Counted from the stretch's first letter, positions 8,451-16,684 are shown. The stretch is 64,000 bases of DNA from Halomicrobium urmianum (GCF_020217425.1 NZ_CP084090.1:558001-622000); one strand, 5' to 3'. Numbers and translations: made by a program. Notes: generated by a model from the sequence alone, not told the origin.

Positions 8451-9593
8451 CTAGAGCTCGCCGAGCTTCCGGAGGAGCTGTCCCCTGTACTCCTCGTCGG
8501 CCTGGACGCCCTTGATCTCGAGGACGTTGCGCTGGAGCTTGTCGAGCGCGACGCCGAAGGCGGACTCGGCGCCGTAGCCCTCGCCGGTGCCAGCGGCCTG
8601 ACCCTTGGTCGTTCGCATCCGGATCTGGCACTGGATCAGCGGGGTGCCGCGGAGCTTCTCCCGGTGCTCGTGGAAGCGGACGTGGGCGTGCCGGACCTGC
8701 ATGTCCTGGTACTTCTCGGCGACGCCGGCGATGCGCTCGCGGATGTCCTGGCGGGAGATGGTGTCCAGCAGGCTGATGTTGGTGATTTGAACGTCCATGG
8801 CCTCCTCCTGCGTAAAGGTGAGCGCGCGGAGGACGTCCGTCTTGGTCACGATGCCGGCCACTCGCGTGTCGTCGCTCTCGGGGGTCACCACCAGCCCGGC
8901 GAAGTCGTTCTCGAACATGCGCTCGACGGCGTTGCGCACCGACTCGTCGAGGGACGTGGTCTGGACGGGGCTGTTCATCACGTCGTAGATGGGGAGGTCC
9001 AGAATCCGGTCCTGCTCGCCGGCGCGGTCGCCGGTCGTGTTGCGCTGCATGTCCCTGACGGCCACGTCGACGATGTCGTGGGTGGTGACCATGCCGCTCA
9101 GGTCGCCCTCGTCGTCGAGGACGGGCAGTCGGGAGATGCCGTGCTCGCGCAGCAGGTTGATCGCCTGTCCCAGATCGGTGTCCTCGGTGATCGTGACGAC
9201 GTCTTCGGTGTAGATGTCGGCGATCGTGATGGCGTCGAGGTTCTCGAGGACGGCGCGGAGGATGGCGTCGCCGCTGACGATCCCCCACAGGGAGTCGCCC
9301 TCGAAGACGGGGGCGACCTTCACGCCGCCCTCGACGAGGACGCGGGCGACCTCGCGGACGTCGTCGTGGCGCTCGACCTGCGGCGCCGACCGCATCATCG
9401 CCCCCGCCTTCGCGTCGTCAGCGACGTGTGACTGGACCAGCTGCTTCTCCGTGACGACGCCCGCGTACTCGCCGTCTTCGGTGATGACGATCCCCTTCGG
9501 GTTCTCGCGCTCGAAGACGGATCGGACCTTTCCCAGGCGGACGTCGGCATCGAGTTCGACGAAATCGGTGGTGGCGATGTCGGCTATATCCAT
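8451..9593 (-). CDS. Four-CBS-domain protein with C-terminal ribosome-hibernation (HPF/RaiA)-like domain
   Basis: A 380-residue soluble protein. Residues 1-120 and about 122-265 form two CBS pairs (Bateman modules), which bind adenine nucleotides. The end of each repeat follows the familiar pattern, for example GIVITEDGEYAGVVTEKQLV and RLPVLDDEGDLSGMVTTHDIV. After residue about 270 the sequence changes to MDVQITNISLLDTISRQDI and a basic region with HVRFHEHREK and QIRMRTTKGQ, which has the layout of the HPF/RaiA fold that binds the 30S decoding centre. This suggests a nucleotide-sensing ribosome silencing factor, but the C-terminal assignment is by pattern only. The gene is convergent with cdc48. 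Confidence 0.8.
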   Translation of the reverse strand: MDIADIATTDFVELDADVRLGKVRSVFERENPKGIVITEDGEYAGVVTEKQLVQSHVADDAKAGAMMRSAPQVERHDDVREVARVLVEGGVKVAPVFEGDSLWGIVSGDAILRAVLENLDAITIADIYTEDVVTITEDTDLGQAINLLREHGISRLPVLDDEGDLSGMVTTHDIVDVAVRDMQRNTTGDRAGEQDRILDLPIYDVMNSPVQTTSLDESVRNAVERMFENDFAGLVVTPESDDTRVAGIVTKTDVLRALTFTQEEAMDVQITNISLLDTISRQDIRERIAGVAEKYQDMQVRHAHVRFHEHREKLRGTPLIQCQIRMRTTKGQAAGTGEGYGAESAFGVALDKLQRNVLEIKGVQADEEYRGQLLRKLGEL

Positions 9594-9728
9594 CGTAATC
9601 CTCTATCGAGGAGTTCGACGCCTGTGATAATCAATGTTGGTTCCAGTTTTCACACGGCTGGAACGGAAACCGCGGCCGTCGTCAGCGACCGAGGAAGGCC
9701 TTTCATCGTCGGCGCCGAACGATCGGGC

Positions 9729-10058
9729 GTGGTCCCCGACATCACCGTCCTCGGCCCGTACACGTACCTCGCCACGGAGGTCGTCTGGGGCGCGGTGGCG
9801 CTGGCCCTGCTGGTCCGGGCCGACGCCCTCCGGAACGCCGCCCGGACGATCGTCGCTCTCTATCCGGTCGCGTACGTCTGGGACTGGTACACCCTCGAGG
9901 TCGGCGTGTTCGCCATCCCGATGCGGACCGGCGTCGAGTTTCTCGGCATCCCGATCGAGGAGCACATCTTCATGGTCGTGGTCCCGGCGCTCGTGATCGG
10001 GTTCCACGAGATGCTTCGGGCGGACGACGGGGTCGAGGGCGACGGCGACGTGGCGTGA
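9729..10058 (+). CDS. Lycopene-cyclase-domain membrane protein
   Basis: A roughly 109-residue protein starting at the GTG at 9729 (MVPDITVLGPYTYLATEVVW). It has three hydrophobic segments and ends with RTGVEFLGIPIEEHIFMVVV. That segment carries the PIEEHIF signature of the small heterodimeric lycopene cyclase subunits (CrtYc/CrtYd, CarR-type). Those enzymes make beta-carotene from lycopene as heterodimers or fusions, so a single domain implies a partner elsewhere or a derived function. The longer upstream ORF (from 9624) has a non-conserved extension that I reject. Confidence 0.75.
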   Translation: MVPDITVLGPYTYLATEVVWGAVALALLVRADALRNAARTIVALYPVAYVWDWYTLEVGVFAIPMRTGVEFLGIPIEEHIFMVVVPALVIGFHEMLRADDGVEGDGDVA

Positions 10059-10362
10059 CTGTCCGGCGCAGCGCCCGGAGTGCGGCTGCATCGCGCGCAG
10101 TCGTCCCGTTGACATCTTCCTCCGGCTAAAGCCGGAGGAATACCAGGCATTGGGATAATAATAGATTGGTTTGATAACACTTACCGCTATCACCGACGAG
10201 AACGAACACGCAGTGATCCCGTGTGCCGAATCCGCGTTCGAGAGGGACCCACTTGCCTTCTGGCGGTTAATAGGAATATATATCTCTACTTCGAATGGGT
10301 ACTCCCTCCGCCGGAAGCTATTAGTGGACCGACTGATTTGTGACAATTGAGTGAATAAAACC
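10059..10362. other. Intergenic region with orphan transposon-end hairpin
   Basis: The 304 bases hold a strong hairpin at 10117-10140 and then an AT-rich segment with a TATA-like island (GAATATATATC, about 10274-10284). Both strands have short protein-like open stretches around 10180-10340 but no supported start, so no gene is called; they could be decayed coding sequence. Confidence 0.45.
10109..10140. repeat. Orphan IS200/IS605-type end hairpin
   Basis: TTGACATC is followed by the perfect hairpin TTCCTCCGGC-taaa-GCCGGAGGAA (10117-10140). This closely resembles the subterminal hairpin of IS200/IS605-family elements, where TTGACATC precedes a GC-rich stem with a TAAA-type loop. No transposase or TnpB frame is present nearby, so it is either a solo end or a derived miniature element. 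Confidence 0.45.
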
Positions 10363-10851
10363 ATGTCCGAAACCCCCACCCCTCACATCGAGCTCTACGT
10401 TCGATCTCTGCTCCCCGACGGCGCCCACGAGCGCCAGGAGGCCGTCGTCGAACGCCTGGAGCGCCTCGAGCGCGAGGACGCCGTCGCCGACTTCTCGGTG
10501 ATCGTCTGGGGCAAGCAGATCGCCCGTGACTCCGCGGCCGCCCACACCGAGGAAGGCAGGTACATCCTCAACCGCGTCGCGGAGTTCAAGCAGTGGGCGC
10601 TTTCGAACAACGTCTCGCTGAAGTCGTTCTACCAGACCAAGGACGTCGAGTCCGAGGTGACGGGCGAGAGCTACACGACGATGGTCCTGCCGGTCATGGG
10701 CCTGGCCGAGTATCAGGACGGTGAACTCCAGCACGTCGCGCCCTGCTCGGACGGCGACGTCGTCCACACGATCATGGACCGCCTGGAGCGACTCGAAGCC
10801 GGCGAGCCCTCCGCCATCGAGGAGGAGTCCCGGGGCGCCACGGTCGTCTAG
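10363..10851 (+). CDS. Conserved haloarchaeal HTH-domain-like protein
   Basis: A 162-residue soluble acidic protein, started at the ATG at 10363 (MSETPTPHIELYVRSLLPDG). The opening HIELYVRSLLPDGAHERQEA and the later VIVWGKQIARD are typical of a haloarchaeal family often labelled HTH-domain protein; no clear helix-turn-helix is visible by eye. It probably regulates or assists a stress or redox function, but nothing in the sequence fixes a role. It is convergent with the HTH_10 regulator (stop codons only one base apart), so antisense or termination interplay is likely. Confidence 0.65.
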   Translation: MSETPTPHIELYVRSLLPDGAHERQEAVVERLERLEREDAVADFSVIVWGKQIARDSAAAHTEEGRYILNRVAEFKQWALSNNVSLKSFYQTKDVESEVTGESYTTMVLPVMGLAEYQDGELQHVAPCSDGDVVHTIMDRLERLEAGEPSAIEEESRGATVV

Positions 10852-10852
10852 T

Positions 10853-11566
10853 TCACTCGGCGACGAACTCCTCGATCACTTTCTCCTCGGCGCGCTGCAG
10901 TCGGTACTGGACGGTCGAACGCGGTTCGCCGAGCAGATCGGCCAGTTCGGCCACCGTCGCCTCCCGGGGCGTCCGGTAGTAGCCCGCCTCGACCGCCGCC
11001 GACAGCGTCTCCCGCTCGGTGACCGAGAGCGTCGCGTCGGCGCTGGCGTCGGCGTTCCAGTCGGTCATCTCGGAGACGCGTTCGAGTTCCAGGGACAGCC
11101 CCGGCTGGAGGTTCCGCTCGATCCTGTCGAACAGCTCCCCGACCGGCGTCTCCTCGGGCATCAAGACCCGCCAGACGTACTCCGGCCCCGACCGCTCCGC
11201 CTCCAGCAGGACGCCGTCGCCGACGTGATCGACCGCCAGGTACGGCAGCGAGTGACACCGATCGATCTCCGCCCGCCGGGTGTAGTAGAGGCGGTGCTGG
11301 TCGCCCCCGGCGAGGACCCGGTGCTCGCGGTCGGAGCTGCAGCCGCCGACGTCGAGGCACTCGTTGCAGGTGCTCTCGTCGAGGTAGAGCCCGTCCAGAC
11401 GGTCGAGGACGTCGGCAGGGCCCGTGACGTGATCGACCCGCCACATCGCCGCCTCGGTGGCGAAGCACGAGCGCGTTCGGGCCCGCAGCCGCGGCTCCTC
11501 TATGAACAGGTCCATCAGGTCGTCGACGCCCGCCTCATAGCGGACGGTAAAGGCGAACTCGCGCAC
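10853..11566 (-). CDS. HTH_10 (Bat/DmsR-type) transcriptional regulator
   Basis: A roughly 237-residue regulator. The N-terminal half (REFAFTVRYEAGVDDLMDLF ...) is the usual haloarchaeal sensory region. It contains a Cys cluster (CNECLDVGGC) that might bind a metal or a redox signal. The C-terminus is an HTH_10 domain with LSVTERETLSAAVEAGYY, REATVAELADLLGEPRSTV and RLQRAEEKVIEEF. The GTG at 11566 gives the family-typical start (M)REFAFTVRYE. A TTG at 11593 would add nine residues. It is divergent from the Dps-like gene and 143 bases away, so it may control that gene. Confidence 0.88.
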   Translation of the reverse strand: MREFAFTVRYEAGVDDLMDLFIEEPRLRARTRSCFATEAAMWRVDHVTGPADVLDRLDGLYLDESTCNECLDVGGCSSDREHRVLAGGDQHRLYYTRRAEIDRCHSLPYLAVDHVGDGVLLEAERSGPEYVWRVLMPEETPVGELFDRIERNLQPGLSLELERVSEMTDWNADASADATLSVTERETLSAAVEAGYYRTPREATVAELADLLGEPRSTVQYRLQRAEEKVIEEFVAE

Positions 11567-11670
11567 GACTGACCTGTGATTGGTGATGACCAAACCTATT
11601 TCGGCTTCCGTTCACTCATCTCACCGCTTGTGGCTAATCTACAGTCTCTTCTACTGTCTATGACCAACCC

Positions 11671-11680
11671 AAGGTATAGG
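11671..11680 (+). promoter_or_regulatory. TATA-like element of the Dps-like ferritin gene, in the shared divergent region
   Basis: AAGGTATAGG lies about 30 bases before the ATG at 11710. Related 7-11-base motifs (ATGACCAAAC near 11587 and ATGACCAACCC near 11660) occur twice in the 143-base divergent region, and may be operator half sites for the HTH_10 regulator. Confidence 0.35.
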
Positions 11681-11709
11681 CACGAGACGACAGTAGTTGG
11701 AAATGCAAC

Positions 11710-12336
11710 ATGAGCGACGACAGACCGCACATGAGCGGGCAGGTCGACCCGGGCGACACGAGCAAGCGAGTCGGCATGGAGGTCGTTCGCGAACGCGGCT
11801 GCGATCCGGAGGAGTTGCGCGAGAAGCTGATCGACGCCATCGCCGCCGAGTTCACGACGTACTACTACTACACGAACCTCCGGATGCACCTCGCCGGCGA
11901 GGAGGACTACAAGGAGATCACCGAGGACGCTCGGCTGGAGGACCGCGCGCACTTCGAACTGGTCGTCCCCCGCGTCTACGAGCTGGAGGGGTCGCTCCCG
12001 GACGACCTCGCGGAGTTCGCTAACCGGGCCTCCTGTGCCCCGCCGAAGCTTCCGGACGACCCCAGCGCCGCGAACGTCCTCGAGGTCCTGCTGGAGGCCG
12101 AGCGCTGCGCCATCCGGACCTGGTCGGAGGTCTGTGACATGACCCGCGGTGCCGATCCGCGGACCTACGACATGGCCCAGCGCATCCTCAACGAGGAGAT
12201 GGACCACGAGGCGTGGTTCATCGAGCTGCTCTCGAAGGAGCGCGACGGCGAGGTCAACCCGGCCGGCCACTTCGTCCGCGGCGAGCCCGGCGAGGCCCCC
12301 TACTCGACCAACAACCGCTTCAACGACAGCGCGTAA
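11710..12336 (+). CDS. Dps-like (DPSL) ferritin
   Basis: A 208-residue four-helix-bundle ferritin-like protein. The di-iron ligands are visible: Glu47 in [10 protein letters not shown], Glu77 and His81 in LEDRAHFE, and the NEEMDHEAW motif with ExxH near residue 163-166. Cys133 and Cys142 flank the bundle in [12 protein letters not shown], the cysteine-containing signature of archaeal DPSL proteins, which oxidise and store iron and protect DNA from peroxide. A 2Fe-2S ferredoxin gene follows after 9 bases, suggesting a redox pair. The ATG at 11710 is preceded by a TATA-like box. Confidence 0.88.
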   Translation: MSDDRPHMSGQVDPGDTSKRVGMEVVRERGCDPEELREKLIDAIAAEFTTYYYYTNLRMHLAGEEDYKEITEDARLEDRAHFELVVPRVYELEGSLPDDLAEFANRASCAPPKLPDDPSAANVLEVLLEAERCAIRTWSEVCDMTRGADPRTYDMAQRILNEEMDHEAWFIELLSKERDGEVNPAGHFVRGEPGEAPYSTNNRFNDSA

Positions 12337-12345
12337 CGCCGCTCG

Positions 12346-12714
12346 ATGAGCCAGACGTGGACGGTAGCGCTGGAAATTCCCGCCGACTCCGACCTGGAGG
12401 ACGCCGGAGAGACCGTCGAGATAGACGTCGGCGAGGAGCAGTACGTCCTCTCGGCCGCGCGCGCGGCGGGCGTCTGGCTCCCCGCGGACTGCCAGCAGGG
12501 CTGGTGTACTACCTGCGCGGCCGAACTGCTCGCGGGCGAGATCGACCAGTCGACCGCTCGCCGGACGTACGAGGAGGACGGCGACTACGTGCTCCTATGC
12601 CGGGCCAAACCGCGGTCGGACCTGCGGCTCCGCGTGGATCAGATGCAGGCGCTGCTAGAGCGGCGGGCCGAGCACGAGCTGCCCCCGGGGCGCTCGAAAG
12701 TGGGCGACGACTGA
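12346..12714 (+). CDS. Plant-type 2Fe-2S ferredoxin
   Basis: A 122-residue ferredoxin with the cluster ligands Cys49, Cys54, Cys57 and Cys85 (C-x4-C-x2-C-x27-C). The surrounding region WLPADCQQGWCTTCAAE is typical. It starts at the ATG at 12346, 9 bases after the DPSL stop. The close spacing implies a bicistronic unit, and one appealing (inferred) role is to supply electrons for release of iron from the ferritin, as bacterioferritin-associated ferredoxin does in bacteria. The C-terminal tail is charged and probably disordered. Confidence 0.9.
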   Translation: MSQTWTVALEIPADSDLEDAGETVEIDVGEEQYVLSAARAAGVWLPADCQQGWCTTCAAELLAGEIDQSTARRTYEEDGDYVLLCRAKPRSDLRLRVDQMQALLERRAEHELPPGRSKVGDD

Positions 12715-12745
12715 GCGCGGTCGGGGACGCGAGAAGGGCCCCCAC

Positions 12746-13099
12746 TCACCGACGCGCTCGCGACGGAACCGCCCTGTCCCGGGCCGTACCTTCTCCCCGC
12801 AGGTCGCCGAGATGGGACTCACAGAGGTGCGGCGTCCTCGGCGAGACGGACGCGTCGACGCCCGTTACGACGACGCAGTCCTCGTCCTCGACCGAGGTAC
12901 ACCGCCACTCGGGGAGCGCGACGTCGCCGAGTCGATCACAGCGGACGCAGGTCGACCCGCCGCCCACGTAGGCCGCCAGCGCGCGCCCGAAGTAGTCGTC
13001 GATGCAGTGCGTACACAGGCAACCGAGGACGTCGCCCGTCGACGGATCGACGACCGCCCGGTTGTACGTGAAAGGAATTTGACATGACGTGCATTTCAT
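12746..13099 (-). CDS. Cysteine-rich zinc-ribbon-type protein
   Basis: A 117-residue protein with C3-x2-C6, C27/C29/C32 and C51-x2-C54 pairs plus a later Cys67, arranged like tandem zinc ribbons, and two His near the end. No known family recognised. The first half (MKCTSCQIPFTYNRAVVD) reads as a small treble-clef-like domain. It is convergent with the ferredoxin gene, 31 bases away. It probably binds zinc and mediates protein or nucleic-acid contact; that is inference. Confidence 0.65.
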   Translation of the reverse strand: MKCTSCQIPFTYNRAVVDPSTGDVLGCLCTHCIDDYFGRALAAYVGGGSTCVRCDRLGDVALPEWRCTSVEDEDCVVVTGVDASVSPRTPHLCESHLGDLRGEGTARDRAVPSRARR

Positions 13100-13427
13100 A
13101 TCGTATCACGTGGTTGGTGCGCAGCCGCGTTCGTGGGTCTGCATATCGTAGTAGATGACTCCTTAAGTGTGATTGTGTGACGCCCAACAGGTCGACGGAG
13201 TGAAACCGATCGAATATAGCCTCTGTACGGATCGAAACGACGGATGTGCGCAGCTTCGACCGCGCGTCGATTTAACGAGGTACTGCGATGAACTATACAC
13301 GAGGTTATCACGGAGAAAAACGAGGCGAGGGACGACTGTCGATGTGTCGCTCCGCCCCGCGTCGCGTCACCGCTCCGCGTCGACCGCGTCTCCGAGCGGT
13401 CGCCCGTCCGAAACCCGCCGCGGACGG
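13100..13427. other. Intergenic region, nothing recognised
   Basis: The 328 bases are lower in GC than their neighbours. An AT-rich island at about 13155-13165 could serve the leftward zinc-ribbon gene. I see no gene, repeat or RNA in it. Confidence 0.4.
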
Positions 13428-13844
13428 CTACGGATCGATGACCTCCACGAGGTTGTCTTCCGGATCGCGGAGGAACAGGATTCGCGCGCCGGTGGCCGTC
13501 GTCTGCGGCTCGCTGACGGGGTCGGCCGCCTCGGGGAGGTCCTCGTACACCGCGTCGACGTCGTCCGTGCCCACGCCGACGTGCGTCGACCCGGACTGGT
13601 TCACCGCGTCCGGCGTCGCGTCCGAACCCGCGGGGTCGTACTCGACCAGCTCCAGCCGGACGCCGTCGCCGTCCAGGTGCGCGAAGGACCCGGTCGCGTC
13701 GGGCACGCCCACGCCCCTCGAGAACGACTCGCCTGAGACCTCGAACCGGTCGAGCACCTCGAACCCGAACGCCTCCTGGTAGAACGACACCATCTGCTCG
13801 AGGTCCTCGACCGTGATACCGACGTGATGCACGTGTTTGCTCAT
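13428..13844 (-). CDS. Glyoxalase/VOC-superfamily protein
   Basis: A 138-residue vicinal-oxygen-chelate protein with two beta-alpha-beta-beta-beta modules. It opens MSKHVHHVGITVEDLEQMV with the metal-ligand His of the first module, and continues with VRLELVEY, STHVGVGTDD and ILFLRDPEDNLVEVID. Those segments match the second-module His and Glu. Such proteins act as glyoxalase I, methylmalonyl-CoA epimerase or dioxygenase, and the substrate cannot be fixed here. The start is the ATG at 13844; the longer frame adds a non-homologous 20-residue extension. Confidence 0.85.
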   Translation of the reverse strand: MSKHVHHVGITVEDLEQMVSFYQEAFGFEVLDRFEVSGESFSRGVGVPDATGSFAHLDGDGVRLELVEYDPAGSDATPDAVNQSGSTHVGVGTDDVDAVYEDLPEAADPVSEPQTTATGARILFLRDPEDNLVEVIDP

Positions 13845-13923
13845 CGGTGGAGCGTGCGCGCGTGTCCGGAAAAGAGGCTTCGGTCCGCCGACTCCACACT
13901 CCACCGACCGAAACTCGCCGCCG

Positions 13924-14280
13924 CTACACGCGCTCGCGCAACTGCTCGGCGTAGGGCCCCACGCCCGTCTCGTCGTCGACGGCGTCGACCACCCGGTCGG
14001 AACTGACGTCGAGGGCGTAGGCCGGTCGCCCCTTCCCCGTCGCCGACGTCGTCCGCTCCTTGCGCAACAGGCCGTCCTCGGCCAGCGACCCCAGCGCCCT
14101 CGTGACCTCGCGGCGCTCGACCCCGCCGAACGGGTCCCGGTCGACGTCGTCCAGGTGGGCCTTGCACCGCTTGGCCACCTCGAAGGAGTGCACGGGCGTC
14201 TCGTCGTCGACGGACAGCTCCGTCACTGCCAGCAGCACGAACTGCTCGAACGGTCCTCGCGACTCGATGGTCTCCGCCAT
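13924..14280 (-). CDS. Winged-helix protein resembling the Orc1/Cdc6 C-terminus
   Basis: A 119-residue protein beginning MAETIESRGPFEQFVLLAVT at the ATG at 14280. The spacing of the segments EQFVLLAVTEL, VHSFEVAKRCKAHLDDVD, VERREVTRALGSLAEDGLL and GKGRPAYALDVS mirrors the winged-helix domain at the end of archaeal Orc1/Cdc6. There is no ATPase domain in front, so it is a stand-alone DNA-binding module. It is probably a transcription or replication accessory factor; the assignment is by pattern only. Confidence 0.6.
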   Translation of the reverse strand: MAETIESRGPFEQFVLLAVTELSVDDETPVHSFEVAKRCKAHLDDVDRDPFGGVERREVTRALGSLAEDGLLRKERTTSATGKGRPAYALDVSSDRVVDAVDDETGVGPYAEQLRERV

Positions 14281-14382
14281 GCGAAAGGTGTCGGCTGGAC
14301 AGACGATCAACGTGTGGGACGTTTCCGGGGGCAATCGGAGTCACGATGGGCAGACGAACTCGGGCGGGACTGCTTCGATTGC

Positions 14383-14640
14383 TTACCCGTCGCTCTGTGG
14401 ATCACTCCGAAGCTCGTACAGACCCGTCGCGTCGTGGACCTTCCTGACGTACTCAGCGGCCAGGAGGACGTTCAGCCTGTTGTGCACGTGCTGTCGGGAG
14501 TAGTCCGTCTCGTCAGCGAGGTACCCGACGGTGCACCGTCCGCGGGAGAGCATGTCGAGAATCGCCTCGTCTGCATCGGTGAGCTTGACGGGCACGGTTC
14601 GTTCTACAGGACGACTACGGCGGTGATTACCCTTTCCCAT
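14383..14640 (-). CDS. Small winged-helix regulator (85 aa)
   Basis: An 85-residue basic-then-acidic protein. KLTDADEAILDMLSRGRCTV, GYLADETDYSRQHVHNRLNV and LLAAEYVRKVHDATGLYEL form a compact winged-helix fold of the ArsR/MarR-like type used by many haloarchaeal regulators. It precedes the Orc1-like winged-helix gene on the same strand by about 100 bases. The likely binding target is unknown; autoregulation is possible. Confidence 0.7.
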   Translation of the reverse strand: MGKGNHRRSRPVERTVPVKLTDADEAILDMLSRGRCTVGYLADETDYSRQHVHNRLNVLLAAEYVRKVHDATGLYELRSDPQSDG

Positions 14641-14858
14641 CTATAGACGACTACCCGACGTTACTACTTTAGTTTACTAATCGTGAACTGTATTGCGAGA
14701 GTTTACGTACGCGGACGAGAGGATCGCGGTCACGTGACCACGGAAAAGTGGTCGCCTGCTGGCACAGGCGACCGCGCTTCCCGAGAGCGAGAAGCAATGC
14801 GACTGGGCACTACTGACGCAAAGAAACTGTCGACCAGTGGAATAGATGCGGGACCGAA

Positions 14859-15625
14859 ATGAACCGGCGGTATCGCGACGCCGAGTTCCTGCGAGAGCAG
14901 TACGTCGACCGGCGCAAGTCCGCCTCCGAGATCGCTGACTTGCGCGACGTCGCGTCGAGCACTGTCCAGCGATGGCTCGACAGACACAGCATCGAACGGA
15001 ATCCGCGCTACCCGGATCGGGCGTGGCTCCGTGAGCAATACGTCGACCGCCGCCGCGATCAGCAGGACATCGCCGAGGAGTGCGGCGTCGCCGAATCGAC
15101 GATCTGTCACTGGCTCGCCCGCCACGGCATCACGGACGGCGAGTCTCTGCAGTCGGCCAAGTGCGTGACCTGCGGTGAATCGTTCCGGTACTATCCCTCC
15201 GTCCGCGACGGCCAGTACTGTTCGAACGAGTGTGCTAATAAACGTCGGAAGCGACAGGTGTAGATCACCTGCCCCAACTGCGAAGAGACCTTCCAGCGCC
15301 GCCAGTCGCTGGACATCGAATACTGCTCGATGGCGTGTTGGTCGGAACAGTACGACGTCAAGACAGACTGTCCCTACAGGTCGGGGTGGAAAAAACAACG
15401 GGAGAAGGCCCTCGAACGCGATAGATACCGCTGTACCGTCTGTGGCATCAGCTACGAGGAACACAGGAGACGCTTCGGATTCGGACTGGACGTGCATCAT
15501 ATTATCCCGGACTGTTCGCCCAGTGGGACAAACCGCTTAGAGACGCCCATTCGCTTTGGAACCTACGGACGCTCTGTCGGACACATCACCCGGATTGCGG
15601 AGGAATAACAGTCGAACCGGACTAG
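14859..15625 (+). pseudogene. Broken HNH endonuclease gene (in-frame TAG and frameshift)
   Basis: The frame opens at 14859 with two HTH-like repeats (YRDAEFLREQYVDRR ... STVQRWLDRHSIE and YPDRAWLREQYVDRR ... STICHWLARHGI), followed by a CVTCGESF zinc motif. A TAG stop at 15261-15263 cuts it. The same frame then resumes with ITCPNCEETF, CTVCGISYEE and DVHHIIPD, an HNH nuclease core. After about 15505 the conserved ending (FAQWDKPLRDAHSLWNLRTL, then CRTHH) lies in another frame up to a stop at 15625. Two independent lesions mark it as a pseudogene. The intact protein would be a homing or restriction-type HNH nuclease of about 255 residues with DNA-binding repeats. Confidence 0.8.
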
Positions 15626-15664
15626 AGTAGGGACTCCACAGCAAACCTGCCAGAAAATTTTCAG

Positions 15665-15739
15665 TGGGTTCGGGCGGATTTGAACCGCCGGCCTCCTCCA
15701 TGTCAAGGAGGTGTCATAACCAACCTAGACCACGAACCC
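15665..15739 (-). tRNA. tRNA-Val (GAC anticodon)
   Basis: On the minus strand the molecule starts GGGTTCG and ends CGAACCC plus A, forming a 7-bp acceptor stem. The anticodon arm CCTCC-TTGACAT-GGAGG exposes GAC, and the T arm has GGCGGTTCAAATCCGCC. No intron and no encoded CCA. The gene lies 40 bases beyond the HNH pseudogene. Confidence 0.93.
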
Positions 15740-15832
15740 TGGCTGGCTTCCCTCTGTCTGCATTCAACCGTTGTCCGGGGGTATAATTGAAGGTTTCGGA
15801 ACCGCCGTGCGGTGATGGGATGGGAACAACGC

Positions 15833-16684
15833 TCACACGAGGCCGAGCATCCAGAGCGTTCCCAGGGTGCCGAGGACCAGCGCGACGGCGCCGCCGGCGA
15901 AGCGGAGCTGCGACCCGGCACGGTACTCGGACTCGATGCTGCCCTCGCCCTGATCGGAGACGATCATGAGCCCGTCGTCGGGTTCGGTCACGTGGGCGTC
16001 CTCGGATCGGAGCCGCTCGCGGTCGGGATCGCTGGCGTCCTCTGCGCGTCCGAGGACGTACGCGTCGTCGCCGGGGGCGACGATCGCCTCCTTGTAGCGT
16101 CGCCGACCGTGCTTCCGGCCGACGTCCACTGCGTTCGTGATCGACCCGGTGTCCTCGTAGAGGCCGTGCTCGGCGTGGAGGTCGGCGATGCGGTCGGGGA
16201 CCGCCTCGTCGGGGGCGAGTTCGACCTGCACGTCGAAGGTCTCGAACTCCAGCAGGACGTCGTCCATCCGGACGCCGTCGGAGGCGGTGACGCCCGTCGT
16301 CTGGGTCCACTTGCCGGCGGCGTCCGACTTCGAGACCGGGTCGACGTCGATCGCGCCGGTCTCGTCCTCGACGGCGAGCGGCGCGATCTCGACGCCGCGG
16401 GCGACCTCCCGCCAGTGGGAGGTGTCGCCGCGCTCGTCCCACTCCTCGACCGTCCAGGCGGCGGCGACCGCCTCGCGACCGGTCACGGGCGCCTCGACGG
16501 GCCCGTCGCCCGGGCGTGCGGTGCCCTCGATCTCGATCGTCCCCGGGGACGCCGTCTCGCGAATCGGCGTCGGATCCAGATCAGCCATCGCGGCGTACAC
16601 CCGCCGGCGTTTCCAGCCGGTGTAGAGTCCGACGGCGCCCAGCGTGGCGATCACCGCCGGGATCGCGACTGCCTCCGAAACCAT
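15833..16684 (-). CDS. GIDE-domain (E3-ligase-like fold) membrane protein
   Basis: A 283-residue protein with hydrophobic segments at both ends: MVSEAVAIPAVIATLGAVGL at the start and GGAVALVLGTLGTLWMLGLV at the end. Between them lies a large extracytoplasmic or cytoplasmic domain with the GIDE pattern (IEIEGTARPGDG, PVTGREAVAAAW, then a region of VEVEL-like strands). GIDE is the domain shared by eukaryotic mitochondrial E3 ligases such as MUL1, but without a RING finger here, so ligase activity is unlikely. The start at ATG 16684 is chosen over an upstream one. Role unknown. Confidence 0.75.
   Translation of the reverse strand: MVSEAVAIPAVIATLGAVGLYTGWKRRRVYAAMADLDPTPIRETASPGTIEIEGTARPGDGPVEAPVTGREAVAAAWTVEEWDERGDTSHWREVARGVEIAPLAVEDETGAIDVDPVSKSDAAGKWTQTTGVTASDGVRMDDVLLEFETFDVQVELAPDEAVPDRIADLHAEHGLYEDTGSITNAVDVGRKHGRRRYKEAIVAPGDDAYVLGRAEDASDPDRERLRSEDAHVTEPDDGLMIVSDQGEGSIESEYRAGSQLRFAGGAVALVLGTLGTLWMLGLV

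Noticed and set aside
15261-15263. TAG read as pyrrolysine in the HNH gene
   Set aside because: The frame is broken again about 250 bases later, so decay explains the stop more simply, and nothing suggests pyrrolysine use in this organism.
15665-15739. tRNA-Asp reading of this tRNA
   Set aside because: The loop on the transcribed strand is TTGACAT, giving GAC (valine); GTC appears only when the wrong strand is read.
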